Assembly: GCF_905147365.1 (NCBI RefSeq)
Contig: NC_056425.1
Coordinates: 4,161,501 to 4,225,500, forward strand
DNA from: Aricia agestis
Lineage: Eukaryota; Arthropoda; Insecta; Lepidoptera; Lycaenidae
Reading direction: 5' to 3'
DNA length: 64,000 bases
A model generated the notes under the pieces. The model saw only the letters and a list, made by a program, of their open reading frames with translations. It had not been told where the DNA came from and made no database searches. Below are positions 30,491-41,336 of this stretch, piece by piece (the stretch's first letter is position 1; every line of letters starts with the position of its first letter). Both the position numbers and the translations under genes were made by a program.

Positions 30491-30901
30491 TTTATTGTAA
30501 GTAAATATGGTATCAAATTCGGGCAATCTATACAACAAAAAAAGAATTCTGAAAATCTGACCACAAACAGCAAAGTAAATATTAACACCTCCTTTTTTGA
30601 AAATCGGTTAAAAACAGTATCTAAGATGTTGACCAGGGATGTAAGGTATCATCATGCCAAATTTCACTGAAATCGGTCCAGCGGATTCAGAGATTAGCCT
30701 GTACAAACAGACAAACAGCCAGAGAAACAAAAATTTCAATGTGTTCTATTACTCTTGCAACATGCCCCTGACTCGTTTTTTCAAGTTTATTTTCAACTAG
30801 CGACCCGCCCCGGCTTCACACGGGTATAAAATAAATTATGGCCTAAGTCACTGAAAAAATGATTAAAATCGATTCAGTAGTTTGATTTTATATAATTTAT
30901 A

Positions 30902-31281
30902 CAGGGTGCAATTAAACCTTCCTGCCAAATTTTTTCCAGGGCTTAGGTCTCATTAGGAGAGTCCATTTAACCAAAACAAATTGGGTGTTATATTTTTTTT
31001 ATAAACAAATTTTAGCCCATTTTAAATCGTTGCAGAACGGTCACTCACGGCGCGAGGGAATGGGAGGGGGTAACGCGTGGGGAGGTGCGCGCGCGGGGTC
31101 ACATCACGCGCGGGCGACGCGTCGTCGTGTCCATTAATTGTAGTGTTTTTTAGGATAACTTTCGGAAGCTATTTCTCAACATTTTAGTCCTGAGTGATTA
31201 TAAAAGAAAAAATTCGTGTATTTTAATTTTTAACAAGGATCAATATATCAAAATTTGGCAGGAAGGTTTAATTGCACCCTG
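30902..31281. mobile_element. 380-bp foldback element with perfect 32-bp termini
   Basis: Cagggtgcaattaaacctt opens a 32-bp terminus (30902-30933), repeated exactly in reverse at 31250-31281. The core is GC-rich (gcgcgggcgacgcgtcgtc) and non-coding. The CAGGGTG start resembles family FB-B. Confidence 0.85.
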
Positions 31282-31539
31282 AATTCATTATTACCCGTGG
31301 CCCGCATTGGTCGGTACTGCCGCAAAAGCTACTTACGTCCCGCAATTTTCAAATCTGTAATATCTTCGAAAATATTCATTTAAAATTAAAATCGTAATAA
31401 TTATGCTGTAAAAAATCAATAATGTATTTAAAGTATTTAATTGAATAAGAATTATTGCCGTATTAGTTAAAATCGCTTCGAAAATTAGCCATTATTTGAA
31501 GTTAAAAGTAAATGACAAAAAAATATGTTATTGTGGGAT

Positions 31540-31880
31540 ATATCCATAAGATACGTGGGAGAGCCATGCCTCGGCACGAATGGGCCGGCTCGAACGGAGA
31601 AATACCACGCTCTCACAGAAAACCGGCGTGAAACAGCGCTTACGCTGTGTTTCGCCGAGTGAGTGAGTTTACCGGAGGCCCAATCCCCTACCCTATTCCC
31701 TTCCCTACCCTCCCCCATCCCCTTCCCTTCCCATCCCTACCCTCCCCTATTACCCTATTCCTCCTTAAAAGGCTGGCAACGCACCTGCAGCTCTTCTGAT
31801 GCTGTGAGTGTCCATGGGCGACGGAAGTTGCTTTCCATCAGGTGACCCGTTTGCTCGTTTGCCCCCTTATTTCATAAAAA
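31540..31880 (-). repeat. Rep-D, near full-length
   Basis: Begins acgtgggagagccatgcctc, then gtgaaacagcgcttacgctg, the (ccctac)n tract and gcaacgcacctgcagctctt; ends in an A-rich run. It is the reverse of 36.99-37.34 and 46.31-46.65 kb. Confidence 0.8.
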
Positions 31881-32316
31881 AAATATACCATCGCGGACTT
31901 TTCTGTAGACCTTTTCAATGTTTACAATGCGCACCCCTGCATTGGTACTTGTAGTTTGTACTATTATCTATTCTGTGGCATTGGTAGCGCCCACTTCTAC
32001 AGTAGTTTTTGAGCCTATTCATTACAATTAAACAAACAAACAAACATACAAACAAACAAACAAAGTTTACCTCTTTATAATATTAGTATTTAGTATAGAT
32101 GTACAAAAATGTTACCTCTACGATTTTATTATAAGTAAAGAGTATAGATAGATGTTAATAAAATTCATCAGCAACATCCATACAATCACCACACTACAGG
32201 AGAATAGGCCTCCCCTTATACGATATCCCCTCTTGGAGAATCCGGAGTACTGGGCCCGTGGTCAAAGTGGGCCCCTAGGCACTGGCCTAAAGTGCATTAT
32301 GGATAATACGGCACTG

Positions 32317-32845
32317 AGTTCCTGTCTAGTTCGAATCGACGGCTGTATAGATAACATATTTGGTATATAAATCTCACCAAAACACGAGCTAGTCATAGTT
32401 TCTCCAAACACAAGGTAAGTTGGATCCTTTGCTACCATAAATACTACATAACATAAATACAGTTGCTCAGGGCACCATAAGACTCATATGAGGCACTTAG
32501 CTCTTGGTTGAATGATGAATCGCTAGAGTCTAGACCAGTCTTTCCCAAAGTGGGCGGTAACGCCCCTTTGTGGGCGCTGGAGGTCTAAAGGGCGGTGTGG
32601 GACCCAAAAAAAATGGGGGCGTTGTGTAGAAGCTTGGGGGGTAATTTATTTCATCTGGATGCCTTTTAAATTGAAACAATAGGGGCGCTGAAACATATTT
32701 TTTTCGCAAAGTGGGCAGCAGACAAAATAAGTTTGGGAACACCTGGTCTAGACTCTAGAGTCTAGACTATACCTCAATATCATTACTACATCACATAAAG
32801 CTTAAAACTTTCTTTGCAACGATTTTGACTGACCTTTTTTTACAG
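32317..32845 (+). promoter_or_regulatory. Gene D proximal promoter, non-coding exon 1 and intron
   Basis: Tgtatagataac (GATAA 32350-32354), nine bases, TATATAA (32364-32370). Exon 1 ends at 32414 before gtaagt. The intron (32415-32845) ends tttttttacag and is about 210 bp longer than in C and E because of a hAT-type insertion. Upstream of 32317 the conserved sequence is interrupted by the 5-kb hAT element. Confidence 0.72.
32536..32745. mobile_element. 210-bp hAT-type element in the gene D intron
   Basis: Ends cagtctttcccaaa and, inward from the right, caggtgttcccaaa. GTCTAGAC is perfectly repeated at 32528-32535 and 32746-32753 (8 bp). C and E lack the insertion. It is non-autonomous. Confidence 0.85.
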
Positions 32846-32850
32846 CAAAA

Positions 32851-33723
32851 ATGAAATTCCTCGCCTTCTTCGCTCTCCTGGCTGTAGCCAGCGCCGCGCC
32901 CGCCGAACAGGCCGCACCTTCCGACCGTGTCCTTCTGGACGTCATCGGAGCCATCCTCGCCAACCTGAAGCCCAATCCCGTGGAAGTCGGACCAGCTATC
33001 GTTGAGCCCATTGCTGTCGGCCCCGCCGTTGTTGACAACTACAAGCCCATCTCTGTTGGACCCGCTGTCGTTGACAATTACCAGCCCATCTCTGTTGGTC
33101 CCGCTGTCGTTGACAACTACCAGCCCATCTCTGTTGGTCCCGCTGTCGTTGACAACTACCAGCCCATCTCTGTTGGACCCGCTGTCGTTGACAACTACCA
33201 GCCCATCTCTGTTGGACCTGCTGTCGTTGACAACTACCAGCCCATCTCTGTTGGACCCGCTATCGTTGACAACTACCAGCCCATCTCTGTTGGTCCCGCT
33301 ATCGTTGACAACTACCAGCCAATCCTCGTCGGCCCAGCTGTTGTCGACAACTTCGAGCCATCTCCCATCGTCGTCGTTGACACCCCCATCATCGCCGCCC
33401 CAGGCGTCGTTGACAGCATCGTGCCTACCCCCGTGGCCGTCGTCGACTCTCCCATCTCCGCCAGCCCCGCCGATGAGGCCCACCCCGCCCCCGCTGTTCC
33501 AGCTTTCCCCTTCCCCTTCCCCTTCCCCTACGACGGCAGCTGTCCCGTCTACTACATCAACAACGTCATTGTTGCTCGCGACATTTCTGGTAGCCCAGTA
33601 ACCATCACGCGTCGCGCAAACCGTAGCCCCGTGGTCGTCGCCGAGCCCATTGACCCCACCCCCGTGGTCGTGGAGGAGATCGTGGCCGAGCCCGTCGTCA
33701 TCGGCACCCCCATCCTCCCCTAG
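32851..33723 (+). CDS. Secreted 13-residue-repeat protein D (eroded copy)
   Basis: This 290-residue paralogue of C and E has the same signal peptide and helix segment (LLDVIGAILANL, LKPNPVE) and nine 13-residue units (33007-33357). Downstream it departs: the SPLVQVVLNIN segment is replaced by an unrelated-looking CPVYYINNVIVARD, which adds a Cys, and a TRRANRS stretch adds unprotected Arg residues. Part of the tail is missing, and the GAG codon that begins the EELN ending is TAG here (33721-33723), so the protein ends at LP. It may still be expressed, but these changes look like relaxed constraint. The start follows an acceptor five bases upstream. Confidence 0.8.
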   Translation: MKFLAFFALLAVASAAPAEQAAPSDRVLLDVIGAILANLKPNPVEVGPAIVEPIAVGPAVVDNYKPISVGPAVVDNYQPISVGPAVVDNYQPISVGPAVVDNYQPISVGPAVVDNYQPISVGPAVVDNYQPISVGPAIVDNYQPISVGPAIVDNYQPILVGPAVVDNFEPSPIVVVDTPIIAAPGVVDSIVPTPVAVVDSPISASPADEAHPAPAVPAFPFPFPFPYDGSCPVYYINNVIVARDISGSPVTITRRANRSPVVVAEPIDPTPVVVEEIVAEPVVIGTPILP

Positions 33724-33753
33724 GAACTGAACTGAACGATCCATGATGAGTGA

Positions 33754-33799
33754 TAACCAAGAAGTTTATTATGTTTTTGCATAATAAACTTCTTGGTTA
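33754..33799. repeat. Perfect 20-bp hairpin over the gene D poly(A) signal
   Basis: Left arm 33754-33773 (taaccaagaagtttattatg), loop tttttg, right arm 33780-33799. The right arm holds AATAAA (33783-33788). Gene C has only the right-arm sequence here. Confidence 0.88.
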
Positions 33800-33819
33800 G
33801 TTAAAAAATGTTTTATTTT

Positions 33820-34130
33820 TGACCAACTTCTAAAAAAGGAGGATGTAATACTTTCGGCTGTATATTTTTTTATGTATGTTCAACGATTACTCAGCTGTTT
33901 GTGGTCCGATTTGACTCGAATTTGCTACCATGTTCAGAAAAGTGGTGACCTGATGAAAGGACCCATGAGTAATCAAGGGAACTTCTCAAAAATTATATGG
34001 AAACATAATATGGTGATTTTGGTTTGAAGGGAAGTATTAAGCATATGCTACAAAAAAGTAAAATTTTGCATCACGGTATACCACGGTTGCGAAGGTGCTG
34101 ACGGAACTCCTGACTCTTTTAAATAGATTA
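33820..34130. repeat. Dispersed repeat, same family as the 36/38 kb arms
   Basis: Gttcaacgattactcagctg, agaaaagtggtgacctgatg and agtattaagcatatgctac match 38.05-38.3 kb. Confidence 0.7.
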
Positions 34131-34199
34131 TGCTACTGTGCAATTTATATTCATCATTACATTGTAGCCCTATTATTAGTACTTTTCATAATCTTTTAG

Positions 34200-34585
34200 A
34201 TCGAATCTTGCGTTTGACTAGCGAATAAAGCGATTTTGGAAATTGTTTTGTTGAGTTAAAATACATGATTCCAATTTGGTGCTATGGTTACCAAGGTGAA
34301 AATTTGATAATAGGATCCATGTTGTTACATGTAGGAAACTCCTCAAAACTTATATTATGCATATTCAGTAGATCTGAGAATCGGCTACTGGCTACTTTTT
34401 ATATTGATAAGTGCATTTGATAGTAAATTATTACAACACGAGACTCACGGCGACCATTGTTAGTGCGACGGGATAGCGATGGACGTTGCCATGGTGACAT
34501 ACTTATTTAGTGCACTTCAATAAAAAAATATGGGCGAAATACTTTATTTGGCAAAACAACGTTTGCCGGGACAGCTTATATTCAT
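34200..34585. repeat. Helitron-like repeat fragment
   Basis: It ends atggcaaaacaacgtttgcc-like and gggacagctt, as at 16.85 and 45.98 kb. No coding sequence is seen. Confidence 0.5.
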
Positions 34586-34769
34586 ATACTTACTTACATA
34601 TTTTTGTTTAACTTTAACCTAATGATATAGCGATGTCAGTACCATCGACAGGGTTCTTGATCGACTAGGCACAGGGATTGCAATCTGGGAAACCGAATCC
34701 GGTAATCCGGCGGATCTGGCGTTATTTTACGGATACCGGATCCGGTGTTTTTGTATTTTTTAAAAAACC

Positions 34770-35125
34770 TATCCAACGACACCCCACACGATGGGGTGGA
34801 CGCAAAAAAAAAAATCATCCCGCTTGATGTGTAGGGAAGGTACCATAAAAAAATATTATTTCAAGATTTCATGTACCATTTTGTCGGCATCATTAATATG
34901 TGCATTCATGCCAAATTACAGCTTTGTAGGTCCTATAGTCTCTGAGCAAAACCGCGGACAGACAGACAGGCAGACAGATGGACAGACAGACGGACAGACA
35001 GACGGACAGACGGACAGACAGATGGACAGACAGACGGACAGACAGATGGACAGACAGACGGACAGACAGACGGACGGAGAAACTGAAAATATAAGGGACT
35101 ATGTTGACTACCGAACCCCAAAAAG
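34770..35125. repeat. Rep-F fragment with GACAGACGGACA minisatellite
   Basis: 34957-35080 is a run of gacagacagacggaca-type units; the rest matches 15550-15800 (tttgtcggcatcattaat). Confidence 0.75.
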
Positions 35126-35139
35126 CCCCACTACCAATG

Positions 35140-35650
35140 TCAATTAAATTCACTGCCAATCATTGATTTTCCCGACTTTACAATGAGCGTGATTTGAGTA
35201 AAACTCGCTACAAAACATTCATTTCTCCAACTTTTAATGTGTGATAATTTATTAAAACCCACTGCCTTAGATTAATGATTGGTCGATTGGAGAAGACCAA
35301 TCATTAATCTAGGCCCACTGCAAAGCATTTATTTCCCAGCTGTACAATATGATGTGAAAATTTTATATTTAAACCCACTGCAAAGCGTTTATTACTTCCT
35401 GACTGTACAATTTGTAAAAGTTTAATAAAACCTACTGCCAAACATTCATTTCCCCGACTTCAAAACAAATTGCAAAACGTTAATTTACCCGACTGTATAA
35501 TGTACTAAACATTGGCAATAACCACTACGCCAAATAATAATTTTCCAGACTTTACATTGGTGCATTTTTTGAATCGAACCTACTGCCATTTGCTAAACAT
35601 TCATTTCCCCCACTATACAATGAACTAAATTAAAAGAAAAACGCGACTGT
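35140..35650. repeat. Degenerate tandem repeat of about 65-75 bp
   Basis: Units of the form acccactgcaaagcatttat then ttccccgactttacaatg recur about seven times with drift. Two further pieces lie at 36960-36985 and 37355-37410, suggesting one array split by insertions. A 17-bp hairpin lies at 35268-35311. Confidence 0.65.
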
Positions 35651-35662
35651 CAAATATATAAT

Positions 35663-36590
35663 ACTAGATGTCCCGCGCGGCTTCGCCCACGTAAATTAGG
35701 AATTTTACAGAAACCGTACATTTTCCCATAAAAAATTAGCTTATGTCTCTACTCCCTTCACTTGGTCTTCACTTGGCTCTATATCTGTGCTTAATATTGG
35801 CATAAAAATTGCTCCAGTAGTTGGTAATTTCTTATATTTCCTCCGTTTTTCCCACATTTTCCTGAGTTTCTTCGGTCGTATTAGTCTTAGTGTGATAATA
35901 TTTAGCCTATAGTCTTACTCGATAAATGAGCTATCTAACACTGAAATAAGTTTTTAAATCGGACCTGTAGTTCCTGAGATTAACGCGTTCAAGCAAACAT
36001 ACTCTTCAGGCTTATAATATTAGGTAGGTATAGATTTTTTTAAACTATCGTTTGACAAACTTGAGTCTCGATCTAAAAGACTATGAAAAGTACCAATAAC
36101 AGGATCATTATAGGCCCATAAGTCATAACCATGGGACAATGCATGGTATAATATGGTAGTGATGATGATGATGATGAATGTAATTTGCATAGTAGCATAT
36201 GCTTTCCGTTCTTAAAACAACGCCGAAACTCCCTAACTTGTATCTATAAAGAATCAGGAGTTCTCTCAGCACCTTCCGAACCACGGTATACCAGGTATAC
36301 CTCGGTGCAAAATCTTACTTGTTGGTAGTATATGCTTAGAATACTTTTCACGAAACCGAAGTCACCACATGTTTCCCTATAAATTTTGAGAAGTTCCCTC
36401 GATTACTTATGGATCCTTCATCAGATCACCACTTTTGTAAATATAATACCAAATTGGGATGATACCCTATATACCAAAAGAAAAATTTTGAAAATCGGTT
36501 AACAAACGGCGGAGTAATCGTTGAACATAAGAAAACGAACATAACACCTCCCCCATTTTGAAAGACGGTTAGAATTGTAGCCTATGTGTT
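35663..36590. repeat. Left arm of a large inverted repeat
   Basis: It begins actagatgtcccgcgcggct and runs through tgaccataa, the (atg)n block and accgaagtcaccacatg to ctcccccattttgaaag. The reverse complement lies at about 37985-38790. Confidence 0.8.
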
Positions 36591-36659
36591 ATTCTCATGT
36601 ATAAGCTATATTATTGTAAAGTTTCATTAAAATCCGTTTAGTAGTTTTTGCGTGAAAGA

Positions 36660-36925
36660 GTAACAAACATCCATACATCCACACATCCATACATCCACAC
36701 ATCCATACATATAGACATCCAAACAAACTTTCGCCTTTATAATATTAGTAGGACTATGTTTTATTCTCATGTATAAGCTATATTATTGTAAAGTTTCATT
36801 AAAATCCGTTTAGTAGTTTTTGCGTGAAAGAGTAACAAACATCCATACATCCACATATCCACACATCCACACATCCACACATCCACACATCCACACATCC
36901 ATACATCTATACATCCAAACAAACT
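36660..36925. repeat. Minisatellite (acatccacacatccat)n, duplicated block
   Basis: Two tracts (36665-36720 and 36838-36912) sit in a direct duplication of about 170 bp beginning attctcatgtataagctata. Confidence 0.75.
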
Positions 36926-36984
36926 TTCGCCTTTATAATATTAGTAGGAAGTAGGAAGTAGGATTTCCCCGACTGCATAATATG

Positions 36985-37345
36985 TTTTTTTTTTTTATGA
37001 AATAAGGGGGCAAACGAGCAAACGGGTCACCTAATGGAAAGCAACTTCCGTCGCCCATGGACACTCGCAGCATCAGAAGAGCTGCAAGTGCGTTGCCGGC
37101 CTTTTAAGAGGGAATAGGGTAATAGGGGAGGGTAGGGAAGGGAAGGGAAGGGAAGGGAAGGGAATAGTTGAGGGTAGGGAAGGGAATAGGGTAGGGGTTA
37201 GGGGATTGGGCCTCCGGTAAACTCACTCACTCGGCGAAACACAGCGCAAGCGCTGTTTCACGCCTGTTTTCTGTGAGAACGTGGTATTTATCCGGTCGAG
37301 CCGGCCCATTCGTGCCGAAGCATGGCTCTCCCACGTAATAAATGA
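36985..37345 (+). repeat. Rep-D, near full-length
   Basis: Ggggcaaacgagcaaacggg, then tagggaagggaagggaaggg, gcgaaacacagcgcaagcgc and gaagcatggctctcccacg. Confidence 0.8.
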
Positions 37346-37639
37346 TGCAAAATGTTAAAAAACCCACTGCGAAACATTTGATATCCCGACTTTACTATGT
37401 GTATTATATTTTGAGTTTCCTGTCATTAATTTCCATGGATATTAATATGATAAGTAATTGATAAAATGACAACCTATGTTATTGTAAAGTTTCATCAAAA
37501 TCCATTCAGTAGTTTTCACGTGAAAAAGTAACAAATATACATACATACAAATTTCGCGATTAAATATCGGCTGTTATTAGTATAACATCATTTTAGGTAT
37601 TGAAATGGACACGGAACCTGCGCCACAGTATAGCAATAT

Positions 37640-37800
37640 TATGACATCTTAATATATATATTTCTTGTGTGCGTGTGTATGTGACTGAACTCCTCCTAAA
37701 CGACTGGACCAATTTTGATGAAATTTTTTGTGTGTGTTCGTGGAGATTCGAGAATGGTTTAGATTTACAGTTTGGTCTACTGGAAAATGTTTTTTCAATT
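37640..37800. repeat. Helitron-like repeat fragment
   Basis: Gaactcctcctaaacgactg and attttgatgaaattttttgt resemble 45.85-45.95 kb. It is non-coding. Confidence 0.45.
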
Positions 37801-37984
37801 AATTTCTTATTTATAAGGAGTTGTTGATTTTGGAATGTTTTACATTAGATCCGGCGGACGGCGCTATCATTGCATTCAATATTATTCTATTTCAATTTTA
37901 GTTTGTCCTGACAGATGGTGCTACGATTAATTTGAAAAAAAATTTGTTATTCAATTCATGTGCAGATTAAAATATTAAATAAAT

Positions 37985-38790
37985 AACACATAGGCTACAA
38001 TTTTAACCGACTTTCAAAATGGGGGAGGTGTTATGTTCGTTTTCTTATATTCAACGATTACTCCGCCGTTTGTTAACCGATTTTCAAAATTTTTCTTTTG
38101 GTATATAGGGTATCATCCCAATTTGGTATTATATTCAGAAAAGTGGTGATCTGATGAAGGATACATAAGTAATCGAGGGAACTCCTCAAAACTTATAGGA
38201 AAACATATGGTGACTTCGGTTTCGTGAGAAGTATTCTAAGCATATGCTACCAACAAGTAAGATTTTGCACCGAGATATACCTGGTATACCGTGGTTCGGA
38301 AGGTGCTGAGAGAATTCCTGATTCTTTATAGATACAAGTTTGGGAGTTTCGGCGTTGTTTTAAGAACAGAAAGCATATGCTACTATGCAAATTACATTCT
38401 TCATCATCATCATCATCATCATCACTACCATATTATACCATTTCATAGTCTTTTAGATCGAGACTCGAGTTTGTCAAGCGATAATTAAAAAAAATCTATA
38501 TCTACCTAATATTATAAACCTGAAGAGTATGTTTGCTTGAACGCGTCAATCTCAGAAACTACAGGTCCGATTTAAAAACTTATCTCAGTGTTAGATAGAT
38601 CATTTATCGAGTAAGACTCATCATTTATCGAGAAGGTTATATTATATTATTACTCTAAGACTAATACGACAGAAGAAATTCAGGAAAATGTGGGAAAAAC
38701 GGGGGAAATATTTTTTATGGGAAAATGTACCTACGGATTCTGTAAAATTTCTAATTTACGCGGGCGAAGCCGCGCGGGACATCTAGTATC
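37985..38790. repeat. Right arm of the large inverted repeat
   Basis: It reads gaccgactttcaaaatgggg-like sequence, then in reverse order the left-arm phrases, ending gaagccgcgcgggacatctagt at 38.79 kb. It is about 120 bp shorter than the left arm. Confidence 0.8.
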
Positions 38791-39001
38791 CCTATAATAT
38801 TGCTATACTGTGGTGACGCCTTGATAATTTGGGTGCAGCCTGCAGCGATATCGATTTTTCTCAACAATTTACTAAAGCTAAGAAATTAAAGTACATTGTC
38901 ACTTTGTCAGTATTCATCATGTCTTTATCTTTGAATTACCCATAGCATATTATTATCACGATTGGTATGTAATATAATTAACACTGCAGTAATATCTATC
39001 G

Positions 39002-39272
39002 ACATAATAATATCTATCGACGCTTCACACCACATCAGTCTGGCCCCGTGGTAAGTACCTGAAGGACTTGTGTTACAGGTACCAGACAACGGAAATATAT
39101 TTAATACTTTTTATACTATACATATATTTAAGATTTTTTATTATATGATACACATATTTAATACACATCCATGACCCAGGAACTTTGAAAAACTTTTTTT
39201 GTTCCGTCGGCGGGATTCGAACCCGCGGCTTGAGCTACCAACGCGCTCACCACTAAGCCACAGAGGTCGTTT
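39002..39272 (-). mobile_element. SINE-1 (copy 3)
   Basis: Same body as copy 2, with gtaccagacaacggaaatat and gtcggcgggattcgaacccg. The minus-strand B-box is intact. A short deletion lies between the boxes. Confidence 0.8.
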
Positions 39273-39274
39273 GC

Positions 39275-40585
39275 AGTACACGCGTGGACTACCATGGTAG
39301 ACCAGGGTCACTTTTTCAGCAATGTTTTTTCAGTAAAGCACGCTAGAAACTTGAAATTCCAGGTAATCCTCGTTTGATAAAGACAAAACTTCAGTACCTC
39401 CTGTGACCTCATAGTCGATCGAAATAATAGTAATTATTTAGCATCAAAAACGCTACGCTACCATAAATAGTAGTCCGCGCGAGTATTGGTGTATAAAATT
39501 TAACCATGTATGTTTTTTTAAATCATTGATCTAAAACGTTTTTATTGTTTATAATTATATATTTTATGTATTGACACTAAAATACATTTCTGATGATTTG
39601 ATTAAAAATACTAAAATTTGATTTTTAATAAGATATTGTGACCTATATAGATTGACGTCGTAAGTTCGTAACCATATTATTATGACTAACCAGAAGCATA
39701 GGAAATATCACAAAATTGTAAAAAAATCTTAAAAATTGATAAAAAATTACATATATATTTACCTAGTGTAAAGTATTTAATTAATCAATAAATAAACTAT
39801 TTTGTAGTTTTTACAGTGAAAACATAGCGCCATAGTGCCGGTTTTCTAATTTCCTCGTCAGGCTTTTGATGTAAGTTTTGAGATGGAAAATTGTGATCTA
39901 AGTTGACTGCTGTAACTAAATAACCTATCAAGAGTAATACAAGTGACAAATATTGACCAGTCTTGGTAAACCTTAGTCTAGGAGTTACACTTGTATAAAA
40001 ATGAGCTACCTAATCCGGTGACTTCTGAAGTTTAGGGTCGTTTACTCTTAGAAAAAAATAATCGAGTTTGTATACAGAAAAAATAACTTATAGGTATTTT
40101 ATATACTATAGTTCAGGATTTTTAGTAATCCAACACGATTTAGCCCATATATTATAAGACGTATGGTTCAATGTCAACGCTGCATATTAGCCCACATTTG
40201 ATCGCCAAAAAGTGGTGCTAGATTTGTCATTTCTGGTTTTATTCTGACCTGTAAGTAGGAATGAATCTCGAATAATATAAAACAAACAAAAGTTTAACTT
40301 ATTTTAGTTTCACTAAAGGAATACACATGTTTAATTTCATCACTACGATTTTTGTCACATTTTCATAGAAATTCACAAAGGCCTATGCGGGATTTTGTAT
40401 GGACCCCGTCCCCACCCTTCAACAGTCATGGGATGCGTCTCGATTTGTTCACTGGGACCCAGAAAAGTCTTAAGTACCAGTGTCAGTTTCAAAATCAATT
40501 GGGTTTATTAAAAAAATAAACTTTTCTCCAAAAAAAAAAGGTGTTTATTTTTTAAGCAAAAAAATCACTTTTTTTCTACAAACAA
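39275..40585. other. Intergenic, no gene or known repeat recognised
   Basis: AT-rich, with no long open frame and no family seen elsewhere in the window. Confidence 0.5.
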
Positions 40586-40589
40586 AAAG

Positions 40590-40740
40590 AATATCAGGGT
40601 TCCGAAGTCAACAAGGAACCCTTATAGTTTCGGTCTGATTGTCCGTCTGTGTATCTGTCTGTCTGTCCGCGGTTTTTCTCAGAGACTATAGGGCCTACAA
40701 AGCTGTAATTCGGCATTATTATACACATTTTTATGGTACT
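40590..40740. repeat. Rep-F end fragment
   Basis: Agggttccgaagtcaacaag and tgtctgtctgtccgcggttt are the reverse of 15640-15800. Confidence 0.7.
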
Positions 40741-41336
40741 TTTTTATATTTTAAGTGTTATGTTTGATTATTTTATCCTTACCTACAGAAGATACTATTA
40801 TTTATACTATTTTGCAATTTCTAAACGTATTTTTTTTGTTTATAGTATTTTATGTTTTTTTTGTAGTTTTATGCTTTATTATTTTATGCAACATAATTCA
40901 ATTATTATTATTAAATCTGGTAAATACTAACTAAGCTATAGCTGGTAAGTAATTTGGCCTGGTTTGTACCGGCGCAACGTTACTATTGCATATTTTTAAC
41001 CGACATCCAAAAAGGAGGAGATTATATGTTCGGCTGTGGATATTTTTTTTAGATTAAAAAGTAGGATAATAATTGTAATAGTCAGACATACGATATCGCG
41101 GACTTTTACGTTGATATTAATGTCCTCTATAACTTATAAGACTCTAGTACATCACTTTGAGTCTATAATTTATAAAGCTTACAATATATGGAATATTTTG
41201 GTAGTTTTTTTACACAATTAACATTAATGTTAATACGGTTCCCTTTTTTCTCTCATTAAATAATTTTAGGCTACAGCCTATGTTCAGCAGAAATAGTGTA
41301 GATTTAAAAATATGCATTAATTATACTTCCATCGGC

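Larger units (their letters stand above)
27245..32316. mobile_element. Decayed hAT element splitting the gene D promoter region
   Basis: The left end cagggccggattaacta (27245-) and the right end, read inward on the minus strand, cagtgccgtattatcca (32316-) are related inverted termini. Both are followed by ggccctaggcac or gccagtgcctaggg sequence. Flanks on either side are the two halves of a block that is continuous in C and E. A degenerate hAT-like transposase lies within (27640-28560). The 8-bp duplication can no longer be read. Other elements are nested: a solo LTR, a Rep-F copy, a 380-bp foldback element and a Rep-D copy. Confidence 0.65.

Noticed and set aside
27245..32316. An 8-bp target duplication for the large hAT element
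   Set aside because: The flanking 8-mers (atctgaca and agttcctg) do not match; the duplication has decayed or been deleted, so I do not claim one.
34791..35159. Frames with QTDRQTDGQ or LSVRLSVHL repeats
   Set aside because: They come from the gacagacggaca minisatellite in a Rep-F copy.
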